A program made the position numbers and the translations under genes. From positions 1 through 33,207 of the IMG/VR virus record IMGVR_UViG_3300005356_000486: 33,207 nt of DNA. One strand, given 5' to 3'. The notes under the pieces were generated by a model. The model worked only from the letters and a program-made list of their open reading frames with translations. It searched no databases and was not told the DNA's origin. This DNA comes from a virus. Of the stretch, positions 6,874 to 14,168 are shown piece after piece (the first letter of the stretch is position 1; each line of letters opens with the position of its first letter).

Positions 6874-7916
6874 GCAAAGACGCCGAAGTAACTATAAGTG
6901 ACGGGAAAACAGAGGTGAAAACAACCGTTGGCGCACTCTCAAAGGCGGCCAAACAGTTTAGTGGCCCAGCCGTCGATGTGTTCACCTGGGCCAACAACCT
7001 TGTAAGCGACCGAGAAGAGTACGATATACAGCTCTTTTTCCTGAGCAGAAACAACGTAGTGTATTCCCTAAACACCCACAGCGCCATCAAGGATCGCTTA
7101 CGGGCATCATTCCTAGACAACATCATGGAGGACGTACTGAGCCTGGTCGATAGCGGTGGCCTGGTGCGTCCATACGAAGAGACGCTTAAGGGCGACAAAA
7201 ATATAGCCTGGCTGAGCGTAGCCGACACGCATCGCGTAAAAGAGGTGCTGCTATGGATTGAGGAGCACGCATCGGAGATCCAACGCTTCAAAGATGAAGA
7301 GCACGACATTAGGCGCATGAAAGCCATTTTTGCCCGGTTCACGAAGCCGGACGCCAAGACGTTCTACTCGTTCAAGCAATTTGCCGGCAAGCAGGCCGTC
7401 TCACCCAAAACAGACTTTGTGCTGCGTGGTGATGAGGTGGCGGCTTTCTACAAAGATACCGCTTTTAAGATTGACGACAGTAGCCAGGTAGTAGTTGTCG
7501 ATGACGACATATTTGTGTTTCGGCAAACCAAGTTCGAGCAGATTTTCGATACTAAGCCGCACATGACGGCCGTGGCGAATCGTAACGGCAGCATCATTGA
7601 TGAGCGTTTTAACCTCTCTATGCCGCTTGTGGTGCAGGAAATCGCTATATTGGCACAAAACAGCCCCACAGCTATGAAAAAGCTGTCTGAGGCTGATCCA
7701 AATGCCATGAACCAGCAACAGGTGGTTGAGGCAATTGAGGAGTACGGCATACCGCTGATGCAAGACGACGCCGGCAAAATCATAATCATGGACGCGAAAG
7801 ACGTTGTGTGCTTCCTAGATGTACTGTCGGACAACTATTTGCATGGCATCAACGGCGACTACCTGGCAAAAAGCAAGAAGCCGTTTGTGGCCGAGCCAGA
7901 CTTAGGTGACATATGA
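6870..7916 (+). CDS. DUF4868 / KwaB-like protein
   Basis: The 348-residue protein resembles the DUF4868 family, whose best-known member is KwaB of the Kiwa anti-phage system. The most telling segment is about residues 185-235: a charged stretch, then AFKIDDSSQVVVVDDDIFVF followed by RQTKFEQIFD, matching the family pattern of two short strands plus an aromatic helix. Kiwa normally pairs KwaB with the membrane protein KwaA, and no KwaA-like gene is adjacent. Start is an ATG with TGGAGGG upstream, overlapping the preceding stop. The role here may be exclusion of competing phages, counter-defence or an unrelated early function. Confidence 0.65.
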   Translation: MSKDAEVTISDGKTEVKTTVGALSKAAKQFSGPAVDVFTWANNLVSDREEYDIQLFFLSRNNVVYSLNTHSAIKDRLRASFLDNIMEDVLSLVDSGGLVRPYEETLKGDKNIAWLSVADTHRVKEVLLWIEEHASEIQRFKDEEHDIRRMKAIFARFTKPDAKTFYSFKQFAGKQAVSPKTDFVLRGDEVAAFYKDTAFKIDDSSQVVVVDDDIFVFRQTKFEQIFDTKPHMTAVANRNGSIIDERFNLSMPLVVQEIAILAQNSPTAMKKLSEADPNAMNQQQVVEAIEEYGIPLMQDDAGKIIIMDAKDVVCFLDVLSDNYLHGINGDYLAKSKKPFVAEPDLGDI

Positions 7917-8110
7917 CAAAAGTACCCGAACGTCCGCCGAGCTATGGCGAGGTTCTAAATGGCCTCTACACCGCTCATAGACAGCGTACTAGGCGCAAAG
8001 AGCAAGCCAAAGCGCTTAGGCCACGCAAACACGCCACGGACCAGCACGAATACTCACAAGGCGAGGTGCTGGCCCACATAGATAGGCTTAACGAGCGAGA
8101 CGAAAAATGA
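7913..8110 (+). CDS. small basic hypothetical protein
   Basis: The 65-residue frame overlaps the KwaB-like gene by ATGA and the following gene likewise. The product is highly basic in its middle (HRQRTRRKEQAKALRPRKH) with an acidic C-terminal helix (VLAHIDRLNERDEK). It may bind nucleic acid, but no family is recognised. Coupling to the KwaB-like gene is worth noting. Confidence 0.5.
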   Translation: MTKVPERPPSYGEVLNGLYTAHRQRTRRKEQAKALRPRKHATDQHEYSQGEVLAHIDRLNERDEK

Positions 8111-8397
8111 AATTTGAAACGAAGTTTGCTCTAGGCGAAAAGGTAATTAGCAAGATAGACGGTGGCTTTTGTGGTGCCGTTGTTGTGGCTGTAGTAATAC
8201 GATCCACGACGGACGGAGAGCATATAAACTACGAGCTCGTGTGCAGTGTGCCTCTGCCACCAGAAGTTACTAAAAAGTCCGGCCGCAAGTTTGAAAAGCG
8301 CTCTACCTTTGCGACCGAAGCCGAGCTGATCGAATACAAACAAGAGTATGTGGACCGTGAAAAAAGATTAACAAAGGAGGCAAAAACAGATGGTTGA
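8107..8397 (+). CDS. small beta-rich hypothetical protein
   Basis: The 96-residue protein starts in an ATGA overlap. Residues 1-60 have alternating beta strands, FALGEKVISKIDGGFCGAVV then VVIRSTTDG and YELVCSVPLPPEV, resembling small SH3-like barrels seen in phage early proteins. The C-terminus is a charged helix. Function is unknown. The last 8 nt overlap the start of the next short gene. Confidence 0.55.
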   Translation: MKFETKFALGEKVISKIDGGFCGAVVVAVVIRSTTDGEHINYELVCSVPLPPEVTKKSGRKFEKRSTFATEAELIEYKQEYVDREKRLTKEAKTDG

Positions 8398-8503
8398 AAT
8401 GCTGCTCGTGGTTGCGGCCGCAGTTGTAGTTGCTGTGCTGATCATGCTCGCAATCAAGCTCATCTTGTTTGTCATTAAGACTGTAATGGGAATCCGGGAG
8501 TAG
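8390..8503 (+). CDS. 37-residue single-pass membrane peptide
   Basis: An ATG 9 nt after AAAGGAGG opens a 37-codon frame. After MVEM, residues 5-31 are continuously hydrophobic (LLVVAAAVVVAVLIMLAIKL and then ILFV), forming one transmembrane helix with a short basic/acidic tail. The strong ribosome-binding site overlapping the end of the previous gene supports translation. Function is unknown; exclusion or membrane-takeover peptides look like this, as do small holin-like proteins. Confidence 0.6.
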   Translation: MVEMLLVVAAAVVVAVLIMLAIKLILFVIKTVMGIRE

Positions 8504-8509
8504 CCACTA

Positions 8510-8854
8510 GTGAAAAAAGTAACCATAGCATTCGATATTGACGGTACGCTTCGTGCAAACCGCGAAGAACGGCACCGAACCGAAGTCGAAGCAAACCCAC
8601 GAATCTTAGAGCAGTTAAGGGCTGATGCGCATAGCAAAAATGTGGAGATACACCTTTGGAGCAATCGGGACGCCGAATACTGCAGGGAAATGCGCGCGCT
8701 GTTTGGCCTGCAGAAATACGTTAAAGTATCACACTGCCATAAAAAGGTGTGGCTGCGGGACTGGGTACCCGGCGATTTTTGGCCGGACATTGCTTACGAC
8801 GATCAGCAGCGTTTTGATGGCGCAGACAAAGTGATTGTAGTGAGGGAGAAATGA
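8510..8854 (+). CDS. HAD-superfamily phosphatase
   Basis: The 114-residue protein carries the HAD motifs in order: motif I DIDGTL with nucleophile D9 and acid D11, motif II LWSNR with S51, a lysine in the CHKKV segment (K78/K79) as motif III, and motif IV PDIAYDD with D97/D98. It is a minimal HAD domain lacking a large cap, like phage nucleotide or polynucleotide phosphatases. The substrate cannot be read from the sequence. It starts at GTG 7 nt after the membrane peptide and ends in an ATGA overlap with the next gene. Confidence 0.8.
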   Translation: MKKVTIAFDIDGTLRANREERHRTEVEANPRILEQLRADAHSKNVEIHLWSNRDAEYCREMRALFGLQKYVKVSHCHKKVWLRDWVPGDFWPDIAYDDQQRFDGADKVIVVREK

Positions 8855-9096
8855 GCGACATACAGAAAGCCGCAGACCGGCTAATGAAGTCAGTGGATAT
8901 TCAACACAACACGGGGCTATATAAGTGCCCAAAGCCTACCGCAATGCAGGTTGCAGTGGTTCTGCACGCCTTAGCCGACCACACGGCCATTATGGACGCA
9001 CTGGAGCATAGGCCAGACCCTACAAGCCCGTGGGCGAAAGCCACGAGCGTTGGCAGGTGGTTCCATGATGTAGGTGGCAATTTGGAATGGAGGTGA
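8851..9096 (+). CDS. hypothetical protein
   Basis: The 81-residue frame starts in an ATGA overlap with GAGGGAGAA upstream. The protein has a helical middle (PTAMQVAVVLHALADHTAIMDALEH) and a Trp-containing C-terminus ending GGNLEWR. I recognise no family. It is the last gene of the array that started at 5126, and a new promoter follows immediately. Confidence 0.55.
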   Translation: MSDIQKAADRLMKSVDIQHNTGLYKCPKPTAMQVAVVLHALADHTAIMDALEHRPDPTSPWAKATSVGRWFHDVGGNLEWR

Positions 9097-9111
9097 TTAG
9101 CGAAAATAAAC

Positions 9112-9117
9112 TATAAT
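9112..9117 (+). promoter_or_regulatory. -10 box of a leaderless-type promoter
   Basis: A consensus TATAAT lies exactly 6 nt before the ATG at 9124, so transcription would start at or next to the start codon. No -35 consensus is found at 16-18 nt upstream. The GAGGT between box and ATG is too close to act as a ribosome-binding site. Three minus-strand genes in the window have the same geometry. Confidence 0.6.
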
Positions 9118-9123
9118 TGAGGT

Positions 9124-9447
9124 ATGCAAGTGAGAAACAGACTAAAAGACTGGAAAGAAAAACTACCGCTTCTGTCCGACCCAAAGGACCGGCCGAACGA
9201 CTTTCAGGCACTCGTAATAGGCTGCCTGAATAACAACATGAGCGTTCGGGACGCCACGAGAGTTTTCGGCCTAACCGAAAAGACCGTTAGAGCTTGGCGT
9301 GAGGCATACCCTGATCTCAATACAGAGAATGACGAGCGCTACTTTATGCGCCGCGCCCGTGCATTGGGTGCCGATGATGAAACCATAGCCGGGTGGTTCG
9401 GCTTTGACCGAGCTGATAAGGTTTCTATGCTGCTAGCAGAGAAGTAG
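9124..9447 (+). CDS. helix-turn-helix protein
   Basis: The 107-residue protein has a probable HTH at residues about 39-60 (MSVRDATRVFGLTEKTVRAWREAYPDL), the layout of transposase- or terminase-small-like HTH domains. A second helical repeat follows near residues 77-106 (ALGADDETIAGWFGFDRADKVSMLL) and may be another HTH. It has its own TATAAT box 6 nt upstream and a terminator 25 nt downstream, so it is transcribed alone. It is a good candidate regulator; no repressor or antirepressor family is recognised. Confidence 0.65.
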   Translation: MQVRNRLKDWKEKLPLLSDPKDRPNDFQALVIGCLNNNMSVRDATRVFGLTEKTVRAWREAYPDLNTENDERYFMRRARALGADDETIAGWFGFDRADKVSMLLAEK

Positions 9448-9470
9448 ATAACTTGAGCTCAAGCGCAGAA

Positions 9471-9495
9471 AAGAGCTACATTTGTAGCTCTTTTT
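9471..9495 (+). terminator. bidirectional terminator
   Basis: AGAGCTAC (9472-9479) and GTAGCTCT (9484-9491) form an 8-bp stem with a 4-nt loop, followed by TTTT on the + strand; the minus strand has a matching T run (AAAAG on +). It sits between convergent genes ending at 9447 and 9510 and can serve both. Confidence 0.8.
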
Positions 9496-9509
9496 GTTTG
9501 TCTGGATGG

Positions 9510-9713
9510 CTATATAACAGTAATGTCTTCTAGGCGCCCGTTTTTGACAGTATAGCTAATCTTCACGGCATTATCCTGCAGAATTTGCACTACTTCGTAT
9601 GTATCTCCTTGAACAGTAGTATGGGGCGCTGCGTGGTCGACAGTAAAGCCTGGGGGCAATGTGCCGCTTCTTTGATATTCAGCGACTAGTAGTTGAGCAT
9701 CTTCTTGCGTCAT
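9510..9713 (-). CDS. small moron-like hypothetical protein
   Basis: This 67-residue gene lies alone on the minus strand between + strand operons. Residues 1-27 are helical (EDAQLLVAEYQRSG, then PPGFTV) and the rest is beta-rich (TYEVVQILQDNAVKISYTVKNGRLEDITVI). No membrane segment or known family is recognised. No ribosome-binding site precedes the ATG; instead an extended -10 box lies 6 nt upstream. Its isolation, orientation and own promoter and terminator fit a gene expressed from a prophage. Confidence 0.6.
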   Translation of the reverse strand: MTQEDAQLLVAEYQRSGTLPPGFTVDHAAPHTTVQGDTYEVVQILQDNAVKISYTVKNGRLEDITVI

Positions 9714-9719
9714 GCGTCC

Positions 9720-9728
9720 ATAATACCA
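9720..9728 (-). promoter_or_regulatory. extended -10 promoter of the minus-strand gene
   Basis: On the minus strand the sequence reads TGG-TATTAT-GGACGC-ATG: an extended -10 box (TGnTATTAT) placed 6 nt before the start codon at 9713. No clear -35 hexamer or Shine-Dalgarno is visible. This predicts a leaderless mRNA. Confidence 0.6.
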
Positions 9729-9789
9729 TGCCTGGCCAACATAAGCATTTACATCGTGGATGCAATATGTTACGATGCGCTTACATTCA

Positions 9790-9819
9790 TTGATTCTCTC
9801 TTCTCTGTGAGGCTATAAA
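9790..9819 (+). promoter_or_regulatory. sigma70-type promoter for the 9840 operon
   Basis: TTGATT (9790-9795), an 18-nt spacer and TATAAA (9814-9819) form a reasonable promoter. Transcription would start near 9826 and leave a short leader containing AGGGTGG before the ATG at 9840. It is divergent from the minus-strand promoter at 9720. Confidence 0.55.
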
Positions 9820-9839
9820 CCTAATCGATAGGGTGGTAT

Positions 9840-10214
9840 ATGCTAGCCTCACAGCAAACTATTGGGCTTGATGTAGCTCGACGTATAGGTAAGCCTTTAA
9901 TAAGTAATGTCGCTGACCCATGCATACTGCCTCCTATATCTGATGAAATATACCGTCCTACGCATACCCTTACTTTTATCCTCACCCCCGATAAGACCAT
10001 TGTCGCAACTCGATTAAATGCCTTTTTCATAAAGTACGACCACCGAAACTATCAAAAGCAACTCGATAGGCTACGGGATATGGTCAGAAACGGCAAGATA
10101 AAATCTATAGTTGATTTGATTGACTACTGTAAGTTCAGACCGGGTAACTACAGGGACCAAATGTGCGGCCTTGAGCTTGTACCAACCAAGATGCCGGAGT
10201 ACATCCATGGCTGA
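9840..10214 (+). CDS. hypothetical protein
   Basis: The 124-residue protein opens the second early operon, behind its own promoter and an AGGGTGG ribosome-binding site. The N-terminal half has a beta strand pair (THTLTFILTPDKTIVATRL) and the C-terminal half is basic and helical (YQKQLDRLRDMVRNGKIKSIVDLIDYC). No family is recognised. Its last 8 nt overlap the membrane-protein gene that follows. Confidence 0.55.
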   Translation: MLASQQTIGLDVARRIGKPLISNVADPCILPPISDEIYRPTHTLTFILTPDKTIVATRLNAFFIKYDHRNYQKQLDRLRDMVRNGKIKSIVDLIDYCKFRPGNYRDQMCGLELVPTKMPEYIHG

Positions 10215-10440
10215 GTTTGTATATGCTGTACTGGCTACTTTCGGTGTGTCGGCACTCATATCGAACTATGACGGTCCACAGGGCGTTCTTGTGCTGCTCC
10301 GGGCTCATGTAGCGGCGGCAAGGTGCTGCGTCTGTCTATCTGTATGGTTAGGGATTCCGATTGCTTTACTTACTGGTGTCGGCGTTGTTGGGTATCTAGC
10401 AATCGTTGGAACCGTAATCTTGCTTGAGAGGTTAGCATGA
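10207..10440 (+). CDS. DUF1360-like small membrane protein
   Basis: The 77-residue protein has two hydrophobic segments, residues about 3-19 and 44-76, around a CCVCLSVWLGIP motif. The Cys-x2-Cys followed by a Ser/Gly-Val-Trp is the signature I associate with the phage/bacterial DUF1360 membrane family. Function is unknown. I chose the ATG at 10207, with GGAG upstream and a short overlap with the previous gene, over a much longer upstream extension that would sit inside that gene. Confidence 0.6.
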   Translation: MAEFVYAVLATFGVSALISNYDGPQGVLVLLRAHVAAARCCVCLSVWLGIPIALLTGVGVVGYLAIVGTVILLERLA

Positions 10441-10664
10441 TCGTCTATACGAGAACGTGCCTACCCTGCACCCATAAGCAGCAATGGCATGCCCTACGAA
10501 AGTTTGCTCGAGAACGCGGCATACAAATTGAACAGCGCCGTGTAACCCATAACCCTGAGTGGATGTCGCAGGCTGAAAAGTACGGAATTAATTTGCCATT
10601 CATCGTAAACGGCAAGCAAGCATTAAGTTTAAGCAAGGCATTGGAGCTGCTGGAGGAACTATGA
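10437..10664 (+). CDS. glutaredoxin/thioredoxin-like protein
   Basis: The 75-residue protein begins IVYTRTCLPCTHKQQW, a beta strand leading into a CLPC active site at C8 and C11, as in NrdH/glutaredoxins. A second strand and the LPFIVNGK segment with the expected cis-proline region follow. This is a minimal redoxin fold that likely exchanges thiol/disulfide electrons in the cytoplasm. No ribonucleotide reductase gene is in the window, so its partner may be host-encoded. Its start overlaps the preceding stop (ATGA). Confidence 0.7.
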   Translation: MIVYTRTCLPCTHKQQWHALRKFARERGIQIEQRRVTHNPEWMSQAEKYGINLPFIVNGKQALSLSKALELLEEL

Positions 10665-11035
10665 CAGTAATAGACCTATCGAATCGCAACACAACAAGTA
10701 AAAAGACGCCCGAAATTGACTCTTTGTATGTATATGCGACCAGGCACCGCGCCAAGTTCACGCATCGTCACCAGTTAGGCATGGGCTACAAGTACACCAA
10801 TCACAAGGCAATCATAACCGCCGGCGAAGACGAAATACACATCTACCATCGTACAGCAACCATCAAAGGTATTTCTAAAGGGCTGACTATGGTCACAAAA
10901 AATTCAAAAGTCCGTGAGGTACAGAAGTTTTTCACCGAGCAGATTAAAGCAATTGAAGCCGATGCCAAGCTATTTGATATGTTCAGTCATGCAAAGGCTT
11001 CGCCAAGTGAACTAGGGATTTACTACACATACTAA
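10661..11035 (+). CDS. hypothetical protein
   Basis: The 124-residue frame follows GGAGGAACT and overlaps the redoxin stop. It is basic, with a beta-rich middle (KAIITAGEDEIHIYHRTATIKG) and a helical segment (SKVREVQKFFTEQIKAIEADAKLFD). I recognise no family. It lies just before the glycan cassette and may belong to either module. Confidence 0.55.
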   Translation: MTVIDLSNRNTTSKKTPEIDSLYVYATRHRAKFTHRHQLGMGYKYTNHKAIITAGEDEIHIYHRTATIKGISKGLTMVTKNSKVREVQKFFTEQIKAIEADAKLFDMFSHAKASPSELGIYYTY

Positions 11036-11036
11036 A

Positions 11037-11651
11037 ATGCGCGATGTAGTTATTCCATACAAGCGAAACAATTCCGGCGAGCTCGAAGCCTGCCTAAAGC
11101 TCATAGAGAGAAACGTGCCGCATCGGAATGTCCACGTTGTTGAGCAATATGATAAATCGCGCTACTCGGAAGTGTCGCACATAAACCAGATATTGAAGCT
11201 GGAATGGGCGATAAACAACCTGGCTTTGAGCGATGAGTTTTATCTGTTTAACGATGACTTCTTTGTTATGGAACCAATCATGGGCACCCCATACTTCCAT
11301 AAGGGCACACTCGCAGATCACATCACAAATAGACGTGGCGGCGGCACATATATCAGGGCGCTCCGTACAACCCAAGAATATTTAGGTCCACTGTCATTAT
11401 CATATGAGCTGCACATACCATTCCTATTCGATAAAGAGAAACTAGCGAATCTAATCGAAGTGCTGAGGCCGAATATTGCGAGTGGTAAATGCCCGCTTAT
11501 CCGTTCTGCCTACGGAAATATTTACAAGGTTGGCGGCGAGCGAATGGAAGATGTGAAGAATATCAGAGACTATGTCGGCAAAACATATTTAAGCACTTCT
11601 GAGGGTTCGTTCCGGCTGGGCATTGGTGATTATATACGGAGCAAAATATGA
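11037..11651 (+). CDS. Stealth-like sugar-phosphotransferase domain protein
   Basis: The 204-residue protein resembles the Stealth/capsular phosphotransferase group. It begins DVVIPYKRN, has a SHINQILKLEWAI segment, then the hallmark FYLFNDDFFVMEP (N72, D73, D74) and a later YELHIPFLFDKEKL with H126. Stealth enzymes transfer hexose-1-phosphate to glycans. The protein is shorter than bacterial members and may contain only the core. No ribosome-binding site is evident before the ATG, 1 nt after the preceding stop. The gene overlaps the next by ATGA and opens a glycan cassette. Confidence 0.65.
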   Translation: MRDVVIPYKRNNSGELEACLKLIERNVPHRNVHVVEQYDKSRYSEVSHINQILKLEWAINNLALSDEFYLFNDDFFVMEPIMGTPYFHKGTLADHITNRRGGGTYIRALRTTQEYLGPLSLSYELHIPFLFDKEKLANLIEVLRPNIASGKCPLIRSAYGNIYKVGGERMEDVKNIRDYVGKTYLSTSEGSFRLGIGDYIRSKI

Positions 11652-12502
11652 TTCCTACCGTAGAACTTCTAGCTAAGGGCGGGCATATAAAATCGACTGG
11701 CATGCCCATTGTTGGCGAAGGCGGATGCACTTATATCTTACCTAAACCCCAAAATAAAATTGCCGTATGCATAACTACGCGCAATCGGTATGACGCTTTT
11801 TGCAATAGCTTAGTCTTTCATGGTAAGAACCGTCCGGAAGGTTCGATACTATTCGTAGTAGATGACGCAAGTGACAAGCCCGTTCGGATCGGTGGCAATT
11901 TCTATAGATTCGAGGAGCGGGCAGGTATTCCGAGGGCAAAGAATAAGTGCCTGGAGCTCGCATACAACGCCGGAGCAGACCACATATTTCTATTTGACGA
12001 TGATACTTACCCTATTACTCCTGACTGGTGGAAGCCCTACGTAGAGCACCCAGCGCCCCATCTTTCTTACATATTCACCGACAAAGGCAACCAAAGGCGC
12101 ATTGTGAGGGAAATCTACCGCGATGATAAAACGGTGGCGTACAACCACGTCCGAGGCTGCATGTTGTACGTAGAGCGCCGCGTGCTTGATGTTGTGGGCG
12201 GATTCGATACTAATTTCGGGCTTGGATATGGAGAGCATGCCGACTGGACGAACCGTATTCATAATGCTGGGCTTACCGCTTACCGCGTCATGGACGTGGT
12301 GGATTCAAACAAGCTTATTTACTCCATGGACGAGTTTAAGGAAGTGGGTAGCACGTTCCCGCTGCGGGAAAGGTTAGAAAGATTAAGGGTTAATCGGAGG
12401 TATCGCAGGATGAAAGGTAAGGCTAAAGAATATAGGGAGTTTAGAGAGTCGCAATACGCACACGAGATTGCACAGCAGATGATAAAAGAGGCCGGTCTAT
12501 GA
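11648..12502 (+). CDS. GT2-family glycosyltransferase
   Basis: The 284-residue protein has a GT-A fold typical of family 2: AVCITTRNRYD at about 39-49, VVDDAS (D72, D73), PRAKNKCLELA, the metal-binding DDD at 117-119, and GGFDTNFGLGYGEHADW near 184-200 with the expected acidic residues. These enzymes transfer a sugar from a nucleotide donor. The C-terminal 50 residues are basic and helical and could contact membrane or partner. The sugar and acceptor cannot be told. Overlaps both neighbours, so it is translationally coupled in the cassette. Confidence 0.85.
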   Translation: MIPTVELLAKGGHIKSTGMPIVGEGGCTYILPKPQNKIAVCITTRNRYDAFCNSLVFHGKNRPEGSILFVVDDASDKPVRIGGNFYRFEERAGIPRAKNKCLELAYNAGADHIFLFDDDTYPITPDWWKPYVEHPAPHLSYIFTDKGNQRRIVREIYRDDKTVAYNHVRGCMLYVERRVLDVVGGFDTNFGLGYGEHADWTNRIHNAGLTAYRVMDVVDSNKLIYSMDEFKEVGSTFPLRERLERLRVNRRYRRMKGKAKEYREFRESQYAHEIAQQMIKEAGL

Positions 12503-13146
12503 ACCGTTGGCTTACATCAGCAGTAGAAGCGTACACAACGCATTTTGGGGCTGTTTCAGAGCCTCTAATCTACGAAGTGGGTAGTAGAGACGGTAATGAT
12601 GGCTACGAGCTTGCACAGCGTATATCTGACCGCATAAACGACAAGAATATCGTGCTATTTGAGTGCAACCCGCCGCACGCAGAGGCTATTAAAAAAAATT
12701 ACCCTAACATCACTTTAATCACTGATGCAATATCTGACAAAAAAGGCGAAGCAGAGTTCCTGCAGGTGTCCGGCGCCAAGGACATAGCCGGATCGAGCAG
12801 CCTTGATCTCTCCAGGGTCAAAGAGCCATGGATAAAAGACTACACGACAATTAAGGTCAAAACCCGGCGCCTGGATGATGTCATAGAATCACTCGGCCAC
12901 CAAAACAAAGAGATAGATATCATGAAAATAGACATCGAACACTATACGTGGGAAGCCTTGCAGGGAATGGGCAAATACCTCAGAAACGTAAAAGTCTACC
13001 ATCTTGAAACTGAGGTTGAGGGCGAAGCTAAAGATAAAACCAACCTAGATATTTTTAAACTTATGGAAGAGAGGGGCTACAAATGTACAGCGCTAGAAAA
13101 CGAATGGGGCGAACATATTCAAGATCAGGTGTGGGTGAGGGTTTAG
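12499..13146 (+). CDS. FkbM-family methyltransferase
   Basis: The 215-residue protein is a class I SAM-dependent methyltransferase of the FkbM type. Motif I is IYEVGSRDGNDG (about 24-35), the ribose-binding acidic residue is in FECNPP (E55), and the characteristic IMKIDIEHYTWEALQG occurs at about 141-156. FkbM proteins usually O-methylate sugars. Here it sits between glycosyltransferases and a propeller protein, so a methylated glycan is a natural guess. It starts in an ATGA overlap. Confidence 0.85.
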   Translation: MNRWLTSAVEAYTTHFGAVSEPLIYEVGSRDGNDGYELAQRISDRINDKNIVLFECNPPHAEAIKKNYPNITLITDAISDKKGEAEFLQVSGAKDIAGSSSLDLSRVKEPWIKDYTTIKVKTRRLDDVIESLGHQNKEIDIMKIDIEHYTWEALQGMGKYLRNVKVYHLETEVEGEAKDKTNLDIFKLMEERGYKCTALENEWGEHIQDQVWVRV

Positions 13147-14132
13147 CTGATATTCAGTCGCTTGGCGGCCGGTTGATCATTTACGGGGACATAAACGACC
13201 CTGTGATGAATTATTTTAATCCGTCCATTGAGTTTATTGGGAATGACCTAAAGATAGCAATCCGGAGTTGTAATTTTACGACCGTGAGGCATAGCGATTG
13301 GAAGTTCCTTGACGATGGCGTATATTCCAAGACCGATGTTGTTTATGGTGATGTAGACCCCGACACCCTGGGAATTACGAATCTGCACAAGCTGGAGCTG
13401 GAAAACGCCCCGGTCAAAACACAGATAGCAGGGCTTGAGGACGTGAGACTGTTTCCCCGCAAGGACGGTATGCACGCTATAGGCTTTGAAGTGGACCGGG
13501 TAACGCCAGTCGAATATCAGAAGTCTGGTATGGCTGAGTATCTCATCAAAGGCAAAAAGCTAATCTATCTTAGGACTCTCAAAAAACCCAACGAAAATAT
13601 CGTAGAGAAGAACTGGATGCCGGCAAATGTTCCGAGCGATAGCTTTGATTTCACCTATTCCCCTACGCAAGTATGGATGGACGGAGAAGTAATCGGCGAA
13701 GCATACGATAGTGAGATACACGGCGGCTCGCAGCTTATCAAACAAAAGGACGGTAGCTATTTGAGCATTGTCCATAACAAAGTGCGTGATCCCCAGCACG
13801 GCATGGTATACGACAGGTTCGTGTACATTACCTATCTCGCTCGGCATGATGAAAATGGGCTTATTACCGAGCTCTCGAAGCCCTTCCGGTTCGGAACGTA
13901 CGAAAACATAGAATTCGCTAGCGGAATGGTCGAACACGGGGACGATTTCATAATCTCTCTAGGGGTCAGAGACTCTAAGATAGCTTTGGCGAGGATAAAG
14001 AAAGATATTCTAGTGGACCTATTGCAACCATACGACAAAGAGAACGATGGCACACAAGACCCCCTGATGGTCGTGAAGCGTAGGCGGCAGTTGATGCGGG
14101 CGCAGCGGCAGAGAATACCCAGCCGAGCCTAA
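13083..14132 (+). CDS. GH130-like beta-propeller protein
   Basis: The protein (349 residues from ATG 13083) resembles five-bladed propellers of the GH130/GH43 type. Seen motifs are GLEDVRLF (like the GH130 EDxR), FDFTYSPTQVW, IHGGSQLI, and NIEFASGMVEHGDDFIISLGVRDSKIALARI, the usual last-blade signature. GH130 enzymes are mannoside phosphorylases or hydrolases; activity here is not assured. The ATG at 13083 has GAGAGGGG upstream but overlaps the methyltransferase gene by 64 nt; a GTG at 13131 is an alternative start, and the propeller begins after it. The C-terminus is basic (RRRQLMRAQRQR). Confidence 0.55.
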   Translation: MYSARKRMGRTYSRSGVGEGLADIQSLGGRLIIYGDINDPVMNYFNPSIEFIGNDLKIAIRSCNFTTVRHSDWKFLDDGVYSKTDVVYGDVDPDTLGITNLHKLELENAPVKTQIAGLEDVRLFPRKDGMHAIGFEVDRVTPVEYQKSGMAEYLIKGKKLIYLRTLKKPNENIVEKNWMPANVPSDSFDFTYSPTQVWMDGEVIGEAYDSEIHGGSQLIKQKDGSYLSIVHNKVRDPQHGMVYDRFVYITYLARHDENGLITELSKPFRFGTYENIEFASGMVEHGDDFIISLGVRDSKIALARIKKDILVDLLQPYDKENDGTQDPLMVVKRRRQLMRAQRQRIPSRA

Positions 14133-14168
14133 AATGTAGGTAGATAGGTATTTAGATTTTTAAACCTT

